Shown here: positions 13,268-25,369 of the stretch, piece after piece
Numbering within the stretch: position 1 is the first letter of the stretch
Layout: each line of letters opens with the position of its first letter
Assembly: GCF_047675955.1 (NCBI RefSeq)
Contig: NC_132925.1
Span: 75,831,622-75,895,621 of the forward strand
Direction of reading: 5' to 3'
Length of the DNA: 64,000 nt
Source of the DNA: Chlorocebus sabaeus
Lineage: Eukaryota; Chordata; Mammalia; Primates; Cercopithecidae
Translations under genes and position numbers: made by a program
Notes under the pieces: generated by a model
Seen by the model: only the letters and a program-made list of their open reading frames with translations
What the model was told of the DNA's origin: nothing
Database searches by the model: none

Positions 13268-13345
13268 CTGCAACAGAGAAACAGAGCATCACTCACTCAT
13301 CTGGTTCTGATTGATATAAAACCATTTTGGGAAACAATACTTTCT

Positions 13346-13636
13346 TTTTTTTTTTGAGATGGAGTCTTGCTCTGTCATCCAGGTTGGAGTGCAGTGGCAC
13401 AATCTCGACTCACAGCAAGCTCCGCCTCCTGGGTTCATGTCATTCTCCTGCCTCAGCCTCAGGAGTAGCTAGGACTACAAGCGCCCGCCACTACGCCCGG
13501 CTTATTTTTTGTATTTTTTTTTTTTTTTGGTAGAGACGGGGTTTCACCATGTTAGCTAGGATGGTCTCGATCTCCTGACCTCGTGATCTGCCCACCTCCG
13601 CCTCCCAAAGCGCTGAGATTACAGGCGTGATTGCCA
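13346..13636 (-). mobile_element. Alu inserted beside ATXN7 zinc-block exon
   Basis: Minus-strand Alu (sense with respect to ATXN7), bracketed by perfect 16-bp copies of ggaaacaatactttct at 13330-13345 and 13637-13652. It lacks about 16 bp at its 5' end (stops at 'acaggcgtga', then ttgcc) and has a T-expansion at the mid A-rich linker. The left boundary is 78 bp upstream of the exon acceptor. Confidence 0.95.
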
Positions 13637-14844
13637 GGAAACAATACTTTCTAAAGGAGTTGCCTTATTATAAAGCGTACCAGGACAAATGAACTGATGT
13701 GGTGCACCACCACTATTAGAGAGAAATCAAATCAGGCTTACACAGACACTTTAAAAAGGGTTAAAGTGCACCAAAAATAATTATTATGAGGTGAAACAGA
13801 CAATCTTTTAAAAGGCAAACAATGAATACATTCGTACAATAAAGCAACATTAGATGAACTCTACCAAGAGTTAAGGGAAAGAATCTGCAACCATATAAAA
13901 TGCTTCGTTCACAAAGCTGTACCATCTAATGCTTTTATTTGTTTAACTGTGCATTCTATTCTAGTTATTTGGTTCCTGGGTTCTGCGGAACAATTAAGAA
14001 AGGGAGTAGAGAGTTCAGAGAGGAGTAAAATTGGTTTGCCAGCATGTCATATAATGAAAATTATTTTCATATATTTTTTCCAAGTCATAGCAACCTCTAG
14101 TCCTTTTGCTTACATACTAATGCCACCAGAAAGACAGACTGAACTTTAGTACAAACAGCATTTCATACATTAATCAGTTTGGTTACCAAAATAGGATAGG
14201 ATATGAACTGTTTGTCTAACCGTTAAGACAGCAACTTAATTAAATGCAAAAGTAAAACAAAACTATATGCATATACATGAAAACTGAAAGTAACTTGATA
14301 CCTGGTAAATATGGTTAACTAAAACATCTCAACTATGAACAATTAATTATGAACAACAATTTGGGGAACAGAGCTAAAAGTTTAGATCCAGAATCTAACT
14401 TTTTAAGTATTTCCAAATCAGTGGATTTTAAACAAGCATTTTACCCCATATTCACTATTTAGAGTATCTGCAATAAATGGATAATTAGCACACTTCAATT
14501 TAAGCAAATGTTTTAGTAGATCAAATACCAAGTTTAAAGGACAAGGGGGACGATCCAAGAAGCAGATTAACGTCTGCTTTCTTTCTTATGAAGATTTAAT
14601 TTCACACTTTCTCCAGCCTGGGAGATCCTGGTGGTTTTGAAGGGAGAAGAAAATTCCCTAAGGAGATGTCAAGTGATGATAATCTCTAAAATATCAAATT
14701 ACTGATCTAGTAACTACACACGGCTATAGCTTGAATTTTCTTCAACAGTTTCTATTACACTGAATTGCACAGATAGCTAGCTATAATCTGAAATATAGAG
14801 TCCAGCATGATTTGGGGATGTACCTGCAGCACCGAGTAGTTTTT

Positions 14845-14985
14845 ACGTGCTACTATTTCATTTTATCCTCACAACTACCTAGGTAGATACCATTATATCC
14901 CTCCTCTAAAGAAGAGAAAACTGACTCACAGACAGGTAAAGTACTTTGTCTAAGGTCAACAGCTGGAGTTCAATTCTGACTTACA
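14845..14985 (-). mobile_element. MIR SINE
   Basis: Minus-strand MIR core with 'ttatcctcacaactacctag', 'aagagaaaactgactcacag' and 'taaggtcaacagctggagtt'. Confidence 0.55.
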
Positions 14986-15919
14986 ATGTGGCTTGGATTT
15001 CTTACCTCTTGCAGACCAGAGGAATAATGATATTTAGAGATTCCTTCCAGATTCCAAAGTCAATAAAATGGAATGTCAGGGCTGACCATCTTTGACGGTA
15101 TAAACTGATTAGATATGAAGCTTCCAGTAGACTACAGACTTCTGTGACTACACTTATTTAATAAAAAATAAGAGCCAAACAATATGCTATTTTCCTTGAA
15201 AGCCTGCCCACATTGAGTTAAATATAGTACATGTGGGAGAAGGGGAAAGGTTATATCTATGCAATGATATACTTGTAATAAGTCACCCAAGATTACAGTT
15301 TCTTGACATGACATTTCATTCTGAAAAATAAAATCTAAAGTAGTTTACCGTTAAGTTCCATATGCTTTTGTGCTAAATGCCTCTGATCTATCTAAATTAC
15401 AGAACTGGTATAACATTCATAATTTACAACTGAAAAGTGTAAGATAGATATCAAATGAACAATTTCATTAATGAAATCAACTCAATTCGTTTTATTATTA
15501 TATAGCAGTTAAAATAGTATTAAATAAACAGTCTTAGTTTAGTTTTAGGTCTCTGCAATGTGTTACTGGTGGTCTCTGATTTCCCTCAGTTCTGAATATA
15601 AAGCAATGTTACTTAAAATAGATCACTTTGCCAGATACCAGATTCTTCTGCGGACTAACCCTCTACCCCTTAAAAAATAAAGCAATTAAGAGAAATAAAA
15701 ATCTAAACTGATCCTTTCAAATAAGAATTCAATTTGTCACATGATGTTTATCATGTACAATATTATTCTTTTTTGCCCTGGTTCCTTTGATCCTTTTCTG
15801 AGACTTATGACTAGTAAAACTAAAAAGGTAGGGGTTATCCTGTAAGGAACCAAGAATCTATATTTCTGTAAAAATGTCTATTTCTTCAATAACTTAAGAT
15901 CAATTGCAACTGATGATAA

Positions 15920-16110
15920 ACAGCTGACATTTATTGAGAGACTACTATGTGCCAGGCCCTATGCCAAGCAGTTCTTATATGGTTTTTCCCATTTATTTCT
16001 AATAATAACCCTACAAAATCATCCCCATTTTACTTATGGAGAAACAAACTTAGTTAATATCACTCAGCAAGAAAGTAGCATAACCAGGACTCTCGTTTGT
16101 GTGACAGGAA
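15920..16110 (-). mobile_element. MIR SINE
   Basis: Minus-strand MIR reading 'catttattgagagactacta', 'gtgccaggccctatgccaag' and 'aaaatcatccccattttact' in order. Confidence 0.65.
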
Positions 16111-16240
16111 AACTCGGTTCTTAATTTCTCATGAGCACACTGAATTTCTCTAAAAAGCATGCACACACATGCCCCCTCTGTGGAAAGAAACATGGTATAC
16201 TTAAACCCAGTTCATTCTACCCTATGAAATGCAGTTCCTT

Positions 16241-16541
16241 GGGCCCGGTGCAGTGGCTCATGCCTGTAATTCCAGCACTTTGGGAGGCCGAGGAAGGCAG
16301 ATTACCTGAGGTCAGGAGTTCGAGATCAGCCTGGCCAACATAGTAAACCCTGTCTCTACTAAAAATACAGAAATTAGTTGGGTGTGGTGGCAGACGCCTG
16401 TAACCCCAGCTACTCAGGAGGCAGAATCACTTGAACCTGGGAGGTGGAGGTTGCTGTGAGCCAAGATCGTGCCACTGTATTCCAGCCTGGGTGAAAGAGT
16501 GAGACTCTGTCTCAAAAAAAGAAAAAGAAAAAGAAAAAGAA
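16241..16541 (+). mobile_element. Alu
   Basis: Plus-strand Alu starting gggcccggtgcagtggc, with a tail of AAAAAG units. The right arm has a small deletion at 'tcaggaggcagaatcactt'. Confidence 0.94.
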
Positions 16542-17369
16542 ATTGAGCTCCTTTTATTAAAACATAAAGCAACTTTAATTTTAGCTTTCTGAATTCTTTA
16601 CTTTCAGATATCCACATTTGGAAGTTAACTAGAGGATACAAAATAATTTAAATAAAATGTCTTCTTCAGGAAAAAAAAAAGGAGTTCTATATCCTTTTTC
16701 TGCACTGGGACATTCCAGGGGCCTTAGCAACAGGAACAGAGTGTGGAATGTTGTGGCAACAGAAATGAAATAATGTGTGTGTGAGGGACAGTATGTATGT
16801 TCCTAAATATTTTAAAGCATAAATTCACAATCAACCTATCTGCAAATTAACATAGGGATCTTGCTCAAATGCTATGAAAAGCTTGATTTACAACAGAAAA
16901 TAAAAATATCAAATAAAAATGAGTTCATTATTCAATTAGAAAGTTTACAAAATACACTTGTAATATACAACTTGGGCCATTAATTATGTACTTGAACATA
17001 TAATTTAAAAATTGTAATTGAATTAATGGATTCTAAACTAATTTGAAAGAATGGATTTTATTGTTGTGTAAGCCCTAAATCTTTCTCAGGATTTAGGTCA
17101 CCCCTATGTTCCAATTAGTGAGTGGGCCAGCACCCACATCTAGGCCATCATGTACTTTGGAGACCCCAGGCCAGCATACTAGGGAAGATTAGGTTTAAGC
17201 ACAAGGACACCTGGGCACAGGTATGTGGAAACTTCAGTCACATGCAGAATGAAGTCTCTCTGCTAGAAACCATACTGCAAACCGTGGTGAATGTATTTAC
17301 TTTGATGTTGCTATCTCTATTTTCAGGACTTTGTTCAATAACAAGAAAATCTGAATGGTACTGCAAAGC

Positions 17370-18245
17370 ATTTAACCTGCCCACTACCCTGCATGTCTCC
17401 CTTTTCCCATGCATCTCAAACTTCCACATGCCACTCCCACGTTTCTATCTCCAGCCCAGACTGCTCCCAAGCTCTGTCTAGTTTCACGTACCAGGCTGCC
17501 TACTAGACATTGCCATCTAGACGTCTTAATATACATTTCAAACAGAACAAGCACGTCCAAAACTTCACTCTTGACTCTTCTCTCTTGACTCTTCACTCTT
17601 CTCTGCTCCTCACCCAACAACCTTCCCAATTTGGGTAAATGATACTATTCATCCTCCAACAGCTCAAACTAAAAGCCCAGGTGTCATCTCCAACTCTCTT
17701 GTCCCTCATCACATTCAGGCCACTAGCAGACCCAGTAAGTTCTATTCTAAAACCTCCATCCACTTCTCTCCACTACCATGGCCACCACTATTAGGCCTGC
17801 CACCAGCACCCTTTCAATGAACTCTGGAAGAAGTCCCCTAAGTAGTCTACAATCCTTTCCACAAGGCTGCCAGACTGATTCTTTAAAATTCCCCACCAGA
17901 TCACACCACTCCTCTGTTTAAAATTCTCTAGTGGCTTTCTACTCCTCTTGGAATAAAACTGCAGCCCTTACCCTGGCCCCCAAAGCCCCCAGATACGCGT
18001 GCACTTCCCTCTCATCCTGTTCCCTCGTTCCCCACTTCCCTCTCCTTGGCTCACTCTGCTCCAGGCACACTGACCTCCCTTCTCTCCTCAAAGAAATCTT
18101 TTTCCCAGCCAGGCTCTATGCTTACACTTCACAAGATGCCTGGTGTATTCTCACACATCAGGTCTCAGCTCAGCTGTCACCTCTTCAAAGGGCTGTTCCT
18201 TCCCCCTCCCCAGTTAGTTACTCTCTATCACTGGCACTTTAAGCA
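17370..18245 (+). mobile_element. L2 LINE 3' fragment (long)
   Basis: Nearly 900 bp of L2 on the plus strand, from 'ctatctccagcccagactgc' through 'aaagcccaggtgtcatctcc', 'agatcacaccactcctctg', 'ggctcactctgctccaggc' and 'ggtctcagctcagctgtcac'. The local duplication 'cttgactcttctctcttgac' lies near 17573. Confidence 0.82.
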
Positions 18246-18720
18246 GAGTGGCTAAGAATGTGGGTCAGTATCACTCTGAATCCTGGTTCCCTCGATCAAA
18301 AGAAACGTGACCTTGGGCAAGTTATATAATCTCTTCAAATATCACTTTTTTTTTTTTTTGGACACAAGGTTTCTGTCGCCCAGGCTGGAGTGCAGTGGCG
18401 CAATCACAGCTCACCACAGCCTCAATCTCCCAGGCTCAAACGATCCTTCCACCTCAGCCTCCTGAGTAGCTAGGAGTAATCACAGGTGTGCACCACCACG
18501 CCCAGCTAATTTTATTTTTTGTAGAGACAGGGGTCTCACTATGTTGCCCAGACTGGTCTCAAGCTCCTGGGCTCAAGCGATCCTCCCACCTTGGCCTCCC
18601 AAAGTGCTGAGATTACAAGTGTGACCTACTGCGCCTGGCCAGCATTTTCTTCACGTATTGAATCGTGATGATCATAGTATCTACTTCACTGGGTACTTCA
18701 AAGGACAGAAAGACTAAGAG
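18246..18720 (+). mobile_element. MIR SINE interrupted by an Alu
   Basis: The plus-strand MIR 5' half is at 18246-18345 ('gaccttgggcaagttatata') and the 3' half follows the Alu ('catagtatctacttcactg'). The join is colinear with the MIR consensus. Confidence 0.6.
18346..18640 (-). mobile_element. Alu (AluJ/S-like) inside a MIR
   Basis: Minus-strand Alu from a 14-bp T-run to 'gcgcctggcc'. MIR sequence is seen on both sides (before 18346 and after 18640), so the Alu split an older element. Confidence 0.93.
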
Positions 18721-18774
18721 AGCTACTACATGCCAAAGTCTTAGAAATGCATCTGGCCCTAGTGCTCACTCAAT

Positions 18775-18910
18775 GTTTGCCCACAGCCTATGAGATAAAA
18801 GTCATTAATGTATTGGTCAGGAAACTAAGGCGCACAGGATTGAAATCTCACAAACTGGTATATAGCATAGCCAAGGTTTAAACCCAGGTATGCTGGACTC
18901 ATAAGCCCTG
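18775..18910 (-). mobile_element. MIR SINE (weak)
   Basis: Minus-strand resemblance: 'caggaaactaaggcgcacag' and 'caaggtttaaacccaggtat'. Confidence 0.5.
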
Positions 18911-18999
18911 GTAATTTCTCCCACAATCACCTCCTCTATGCCACTCCCACTGCCAGTGCCCAAGGTCAAGGTATGGGGCCTCTACTCACCTGAACAGGT

Positions 19000-19440
19000 C
19001 TCCTAATAAGGCCAGAGTTTGTTCCTCTTCCAGCCTCCTCCTCCCAGCTGCCTGAGCCCACAAACTTGTAAAGCAATAATGCCACTTCTCTATTTGAAGA
19101 CCCCTACTGGCTTCAAAGTGGGGCTTGGACTCTGGACCTACTTCTCTGCAACAAAGCCCCCAGCATTCTGGTCCCTCCCATCTCTCCAGCCTCAGTCAAT
19201 ATGCTTCTGCCTCAAGTCTCCTGGCATTCTCAGAACCTGTCTAGTTCTCCCACAATTCCTTCCTTTGGCCAGAACAGCTCCTACAGCACACAAAGCTATT
19301 CTCTCTGCTCTTTCTACAATTCCCACCATTCAACAAGAACTAGTCCCAATGTCCTCTCTGCTGGGCTCCTACTCATACTTTTTATGCCCGCCATTTCAGC
19401 CCTTCACTCACTGATTTATGGTTTATGAATAAAAATTTAC
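19000..19440 (+). mobile_element. L2-like fragment
   Basis: Diverged plus-strand L2-like sequence with 'aagcaataatgccacttctc', 'ctactggcttcaaagtggg' and 'agtctcctggcattctcaga'. Edges are approximate. Confidence 0.55.
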
Positions 19441-19559
19441 AAATAGAAACCCCAGTAGTCCTGTCTGGACAGCAGACTCTTTGCCTTGCCTAGCACAGAA
19501 CCTGAGAAGTACCCTATCACTGTGTGTTTATGAAGTAAATGTCTGGCATTTGGAACTTT

Positions 19560-20015
19560 TCTGTAACTTTCAGTTGCTCTTAGGATAAAAACAATGATCC
19601 TTGATCTGGCCCACCAGCCCTGAACAGCTTGGCCGTGCCTCTCTGCATCTGGTTACTCTGGCCTTGGTTTTGTTCCTGGAGCACACCACACTCTCTTGTT
19701 GCAGAACCCTGCGTGGTACTTGCTGTTCCTTTTGCCCAGAACTCAGTTCCCCCAGACCTGTACCTGGCTTGTTGCTCTACTTCATTCAGTCTTAGCTTCA
19801 ATGTCACTTCCCCAGAGACTTGGCTAGGCAGGGCTCCTAGCCAAGCACTATCTCCCATTTGTAATCATTCATCCAGCTGTGTGAGCCTTAACTTCCTCCC
19901 ACTAGACTACATTCCATATCTAGCTTGTTAACTGCTCTAGTGGCAGTGCCTAATGGTGCCTAACCTGGCTGACAGAAAGCAGCAATGAATATGTGCTAAA
20001 TATTACTTGATGAAT
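19560..20015 (+). mobile_element. L2 LINE 3' fragment
   Basis: Plus-strand L2 with 'gatccttgatctggcccacc', 'cttgctgttccttttgccca' and 'cagtcttagcttcaatgtca', ending in the 'agtggcagtgcctaatgg' region. Confidence 0.7.
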
Positions 20016-20261
20016 AATAATTGAAAGATTAAGTCCTTGTGATGCCACCATAAGTCAGGTTATAATTGTGCCTTTATGTCATTTAGTGACACATAGTCAT
20101 CATCTGCTGGAATTGGGTATGCCATTCAGTGAGACAGAAGTTCAACAGTCTTCTCTGAAAACATTTTATACCTAGAGGCAGTTTCTAGTAAAATTTCTGT
20201 GTTTCAATGTCTGATTCTCAAATCTGCACATTGGCAAATTCTTTTGTGCTAGTGAATCCAG

Positions 20262-20495
20262 CACAGTGGCTAAAAGCAGTTCTGCAGCGAGACTACTTGT
20301 ATTCAAATGTCTACTCTTCCTCTTACTAGCTATATGAGCATGGTTAAATTATTTAACCTCTCTGAATCTCAGTTGCTCTGTGTGTAAAATACAGTTAACA
20401 GGACCTGTGTTTCATAATACTATTGTGAATATTGAATGAACTAATCCACGAAGAGTGCTTAGTAATACTGATAGTAATCACTCAATAAATGTTAG
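20262..20495 (+). mobile_element. MIR SINE
   Basis: Near full-length plus-strand MIR: 'cacagtggctaaaagcagtt', 'ttacttagctatatgagc'-like core, 'tttaacctctctgaatctca' and 'cactcaataaatgttagctc'. Confidence 0.72.
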
Positions 20496-20514
20496 CTCAA
20501 GAAACAAAAACATA

Positions 20515-20830
20515 GGTCGGGCGCGTTGGCTTACGCCTGTAATCCCAGCACTTTGGGAGGCCGAGGTGGGTGGATCACTTAAGGTCAGGAGTTTGAGACC
20601 ACCCTGGCCAACATGGTGAAACTCCATCTCTACTAAAATTACAAAAATTAGTTGGGTGTGGTGGTACACACTTGTAATTGCAGTTACCTAGGAAGCTGAG
20701 GCAGGAGGACTGCTTGAACCTGGGAGGCAAAGGTTGCAGTGAGCTGAGATTGTGCCACTGCACTTCAGCCTGGGTGACGGAGCAAGATTCTCTCTCAAAA
20801 AAACAAAACCCAAAAAACAAAACCCACAAA
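20515..20830 (+). mobile_element. Alu
   Basis: Plus-strand Alu starting ggtcgggcgcgttggc with an AAAAAC-rich tail; it landed just after the 3' end of a MIR. Confidence 0.94.
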
Positions 20831-20898
20831 ATTGATCCACATTAGAAATGTTTGTCTCAAGGTCCATGGCTCTTACTAATTCACGGAAGTCTGGTCTA

Positions 20899-21413
20899 CA
20901 GTAATCCCCACTTATTCATGATTTTGCTTTCTAAGGTGTCAGTTACCTGTGGTCTGAAAATATTAAAATGAAAATTCCAGAAATAACGTCTAAGTTTTAA
21001 ACTGCAAGCCATTCTGAACAGCAGGATGAAATCTTGCACCATCCCATTCCATCCTGTCCAGGACATGAATCATCTCTTTGTCCAGTATATCCACACTCTC
21101 TACACTACCTGTCCATTAGTCACTTAGTAGTTATCAGATCAAATCCTGCTATTGTAGTACTGTGTTCAAGTAATACTTATTACTTAGTAATGGCCCCAAA
21201 GCACAAGAATAAGAATGCTGGCATATTGTTATAATTATTCTATTTTATTATTAATTACTGTTGTTAATCTCTTCTGTATCTGATTTATAAGTTAAGCTTT
21301 ATCATAGGTATGTATGTACAGGAAAAAATATATATAGGGTTCAGTACCACCCTCAGTTTCAGACATCTACTGGGGATCTTGCACAGCATCCTCCGCAGAC
21401 ATGGGGGAACAAC
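20899..21413 (+). mobile_element. Tigger-type (pogo/mariner) DNA transposon relic
   Basis: The left end cagtaatccccacttattc and right end near 21413 resemble Tigger terminal inverted repeats, and a TA lies outside the left end (20897-20898). Internal landmarks include 'agttacctgtggtctg' and, at 21191, atggccccaaagcacaag, the remnant of the transposase start (MAPKHK). Most of the transposase is deleted, so it is inactive. Confidence 0.8.
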
Positions 21414-21944
21414 TATATATACCAATTAGCAATTGACTATTTCACAATGTGTGCTTAACTCTTAAGTGTTCTTGTGCTCCTATTGCTGGCCACACACTCC
21501 TCCCTGCAGGCCATGCAAGGGAAAGGTAGGGGAGGCATGCTGGAGCTCCAGCAACAGAGGGCCAATACTGCAAGCCAAGGGGAACCGATGTCTTTCAGCA
21601 AGGAAACCACATGATCCAGAAGGTAACTCTGGCATAAATGTGTGTTGACCTAGGTAAGGAAGGCGGCCCCCAAAGACTGATGCAATGGAGTGAGACAGGA
21701 AGGGGTTATACAACGAAAATGAGTGAAACTATACAATGAAAATAGTGGAACCAGACTGAAGACATGGTCTAGAGCACTCTGCAAAGAGCTCGGAGACCAT
21801 GGATATGAGGTTAAGGCAGAGGAAGGAATCCAAAGATGAGTCTGTAGTTTCTTCCTTCTTTAGTGCAGCTAATATAAACATATGAAGTTAAGGTTAAGCA
21901 CAGAATAGAAGAACTTAAGTTTACTACGGCAATAGATCACAGAG

Positions 21945-22135
21945 GTTAAAATACAGCCTCTGGAGCCAGACTGGCTCTGTTCAAATCCCAGCCCTGCCAC
22001 TTACTGGCCTGTACCTCAATCTTCTCATTTCTAAATGGGTAAAGTCAAAGTACCTACCTTGCAGGCTACTAGGACTAAACGAATATATGTAAATGCTTCA
22101 GACAGTGCCTCCTACACAGTAAGTACTTTGGAAAT
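21945..22135 (+). mobile_element. MIR SINE
   Basis: Plus-strand MIR with 'cctctggagccagactggct', 'caaatcccagccctgccact' and 'cacagtaagtactttgg'. Confidence 0.72.
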
Positions 22136-22139
22136 TCAA

Positions 22140-22688
22140 GACATTTTTATCATCTTCTCCATTGTTGTCCTTTGGTCTTCGAGCTGGCCGTGCTTCCCAG
22201 GGCCTACTTTACACTCCCTCTGCTCCCCAGTAACCACAGTGATACTTTTAAATTATAAATGTCATCAGGCCCAATTAATCTCCTCAGTGGTTCTAGAATG
22301 TAGTCAGAATAAAAATAAATACTAGAGGGCCCTGCCTAACATCGGCAACCTCAAGACACACTGCTCTCTTCAAACTCTCCACTTTGGCATTCTGAAATCC
22401 TTGACAATTATGCCAATCCCACTTCAGGCCCTTTGTTAATTCTATTCCCTCTGTATGGAATGCTTTGCCTGCCTGGCTCTAGATCTGAGCTCACATTTCA
22501 CTGGAAAGACTCTCCCTAAACACCCAATTTAAGGCAGGTCCCTGTGGCTTCACACAATTCTCTCTTGTCGATCAGTTATTTCTTATTTATGTTTTGGCTA
22601 TCTTCTTCATTAAGATTTAAGCTCCATGAGGTCAGCGGCCACATGTGCATAGCACAGTACCTGGCACACAGGTTTTCAACAAAAAAAT
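22140..22688 (+). mobile_element. L2 LINE 3' fragment(s)
   Basis: Plus-strand L2 pieces: 'taattctattccctctgta', 'agatctgagctcacatttca', 'aagatttaagctccatgagg' and 'agcacagtacctggcacaca'. They lie between two MIR copies. Confidence 0.7.
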
Positions 22689-22689
22689 T

Positions 22690-22910
22690 TGAGAATGGCC
22701 TCTGGAATAAGACTGAGCTCAAATCCCAATCCTATCACTCATTAGGAGTGTGACCGTTGGGCAGGTTACTCTGCTCAGCACACTCACCTGTAAAATGGAG
22801 ATAATAGCAGCAACCTTAAGGGTAGTTATGAGGATAAAGAGAATTACCACACACATAAAGCCTTTATAACTGTGTTTGGCATGGAGCATGTGCTATGTAT
22901 GTAATACTAT
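22690..22910 (+). mobile_element. MIR SINE
   Basis: Plus-strand MIR with 'gcctctggaataagactgag', 'gtgtgaccgttgggcaggtt', 'cctgtaaaatggagataata' and 'tttggcatggagcatgtgct'. Confidence 0.72.
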
Positions 22911-23214
22911 TACAATCATTCCTATTTTTACTATCAGTGGGGTACACTAGCCACTGCTTCAATCTCTACTGGTCTGTAGCCACTACCTCTTGTCACACTA
23001 TGTATATTAAGTACTTAATGGGTGTCAGTTATTGTGGCAGGTATTCTAAATACGTCATTCATTCATTTATGTACTGAATAAATACATGAATGGCTACTCT
23101 GGCTAGGCACTATTCAAGGTATTGAGTAAATATGTCAGTGAACACAAATCACAACCCTACACAAAAGAAAAAATCCTGGGAAGTGTTAATACATATAACG
23201 AAAATAAAACAGTT

Positions 23215-23415
23215 TACAATTATGGAGTGCCTCCTGTGTTCCAGGGACAATGCTAAGTATTAACTCATTTTCACTTCTCAGGGTCAATATCCCTACTTTA
23301 TAGAAAGCAAGTGAGGCAGCACAGACAGGTTGCCTGACTTATGTCACAGAGTCAGTAAGCAGAGGAGCTGGGATGTGAAGGTAGGCTACTCCAAAGTACA
23401 TGCTCTTACTAGTAC
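23215..23415 (-). mobile_element. MIR SINE
   Basis: Minus-strand MIR: 'ggagtgcctcctgtgttcca', 'gctaagtattaactcatttt' and 'gaggagctgggatgtgaagg'. The end 'agtacatgctcttact' is duplicated at 23395-23426. Confidence 0.65.
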
Positions 23416-24078
23416 ATGCTCTTACTCATCTTACTAGATGAGCTCCTTCACTGCTCAGTGCCCTTCCTGAATTATTCTCCACCTCTCCCAAGAAATCCCT
23501 GCTCTCCTGTCTCATTTCATGAAAAGTCAATCAAGCTATTCCCATCTGCTAGCAGACTCCTGCGGGTACCTCTGTACTGTCTGTTCTCACTGCTGCTCAA
23601 AGGTTTCCTGAGATGCTAGGACTCTCGGCTCCCTTGTTGGATATATTTCTAAGAAACCAGAGAGAAGTGGAAGGGTGGTCTCCACATAACAGGTTTTACT
23701 ATAGTCAGTTCCAAATTTATTTCAACTGGTGACTCTGAATAGTCGGTAATCAAAAGTAGCATCGATGATATTTTTAAAGTTTTAAATTGCTGTTAAGTGA
23801 GCTTTAGTCTCAACTACGAAAGGAAAAAAGTAGAATTTTATTTCCACCTTCCATAAGCACATCTCCCAGATTCATATTATCTACTCCAATAGTTAAAGAT
23901 AACTGGATTTCCCTTTGACCAAAAGATGTCAAATGATGGAACCAACTAGAGACCAATCAGCAAGCTGCTAAATGTATGAGGTCTGGCCCTGCGTAAACCA
24001 AAGCAGTCAATAAATACTGGATTTAAAGGAAAAAAAAGTGAGATGTTTCAAGTAAAAAGCAAGCAACAAAAACCACAG

Positions 24079-24427
24079 CAGCCGCCCTCAACCTTTTTGG
24101 CACCAGGGAACAGTTTCATGGAAGACAATTTTTCCATGGGACTGGGGCAAGGAGAGAATGGTTTCGGGATGAAACTGTTCCACCGCAGATAATCAGGAAT
24201 TAGTTAGAATCTAGGAGCGCACAACCTAGATACCTTGCATGTGCAGTTCATGATAGGGTTCACACTCCTGTGAGAATCTAATGCCACTGCTGATCTGACA
24301 AGAGGCAGAGTTCGGGCTGTAATGCTTACTCCTCTCCCTCTCCCAACCCACCCACCCCGTACCCTGGCTCCTAACAGGCCACTGACAGACCAGTGCTGGT
24401 CTACAGCCCAGAGACTGGGGACTCCCG
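24079..24427 (+). mobile_element. MER1-type hAT-Charlie DNA transposon
   Basis: Non-autonomous element of about 349 bp, starting cagccgccctcaacctt and ending gactggggactcccg, which match the hAT terminal inverted repeat with mutations. The eight bases outside each end (aaccacag and caccagag) agree at 6 of 8 positions, as expected for an old hAT target-site duplication. Confidence 0.85.
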
Positions 24428-24867
24428 CACCAGAGGACCAAGGAGCTAGAAAGATGAAAATACTAATATTAATTACTCACTAATTACAAATGGCCAATAT
24501 TATCATAGTGACCCCTAACAGATAAGAGTTACAATGTTTACATTGTCATTGCTTGTACTGAAATTGAGATAAAATGCTTGGGATAGAATAGAGTAGACAA
24601 GTATCAAAATCCTGAGGAACTCGCGTTGGGACTGGCAGGTGGGGCTACAACAGTGACCAACGTGGCAGTACACATGACAGGTTGTCTCACGGATTCCTTA
24701 AGCTACTCCTCAAAATACTTTCAGCAAATCCTGACCTCTCAAGTCAGAAAACAAGCTTTCAATGCCATGTGTCCTAAATCTGGAAGTGCCTATCAAAAAC
24801 CTTATAAATCTTGCCTGCATCCCTACCATTTGGACAAGCGTGTAGTCTAGGGTAGGATACGGGCTCT

Positions 24868-25095
24868 AAGAGTCTATCACTTAGCTTGGTTTTGTAACCT
24901 CCAGCAATGTACTTAACCTCTAGGCACATCTACGCACACAGTTTCTACATCTGAAAATGATAGTATCAACCTTCGTTGACTATTGGACTGAATGAGGTAA
25001 TTCACGTAAAAAGTTGAGGTCTATATCTGTCTAAACACAGTAAGCAGAGTGTACACATAAGGGCTCGACAAAGAACAGTGTTTGTTACTATTATT
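24868..25095 (+). mobile_element. MIR SINE (diverged)
   Basis: Plus-strand MIR-like: 'aatgtacttaacctctaggc', 'tctacatctgaaaatgatag' and 'gaatgaggtaattcacgta'. Confidence 0.55.
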
Positions 25096-25325
25096 ATTAT
25101 TGTGGTTATGGTTATAATCTCATGACTCAGTTAAGAATACCATTCCTTCTTTTGTTCATTGCAACACCACATCTGCCAGGTATATTGTGTAAATTCCATA
25201 GCTCTCATTCAACTTAGAACAGAATTAATTACGAAATGGCATTGGCTACTGACCTGTCTTTACGTTTTTAAATGGTTGATGTAGCATTTATGTCTGCCAT
25301 AAGGCTCCCAGCCTTGGCTGAGGGG

Positions 25326-25326
<1 letters not shown>

Positions 25327-25368
<42 letters not shown>
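25327..25368. repeat. (TG)21 microsatellite
   Basis: Twenty-one perfect TG units, the longest dinucleotide run in the window. Confidence 0.97.
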
Positions 25369-25369
<1 letters not shown>

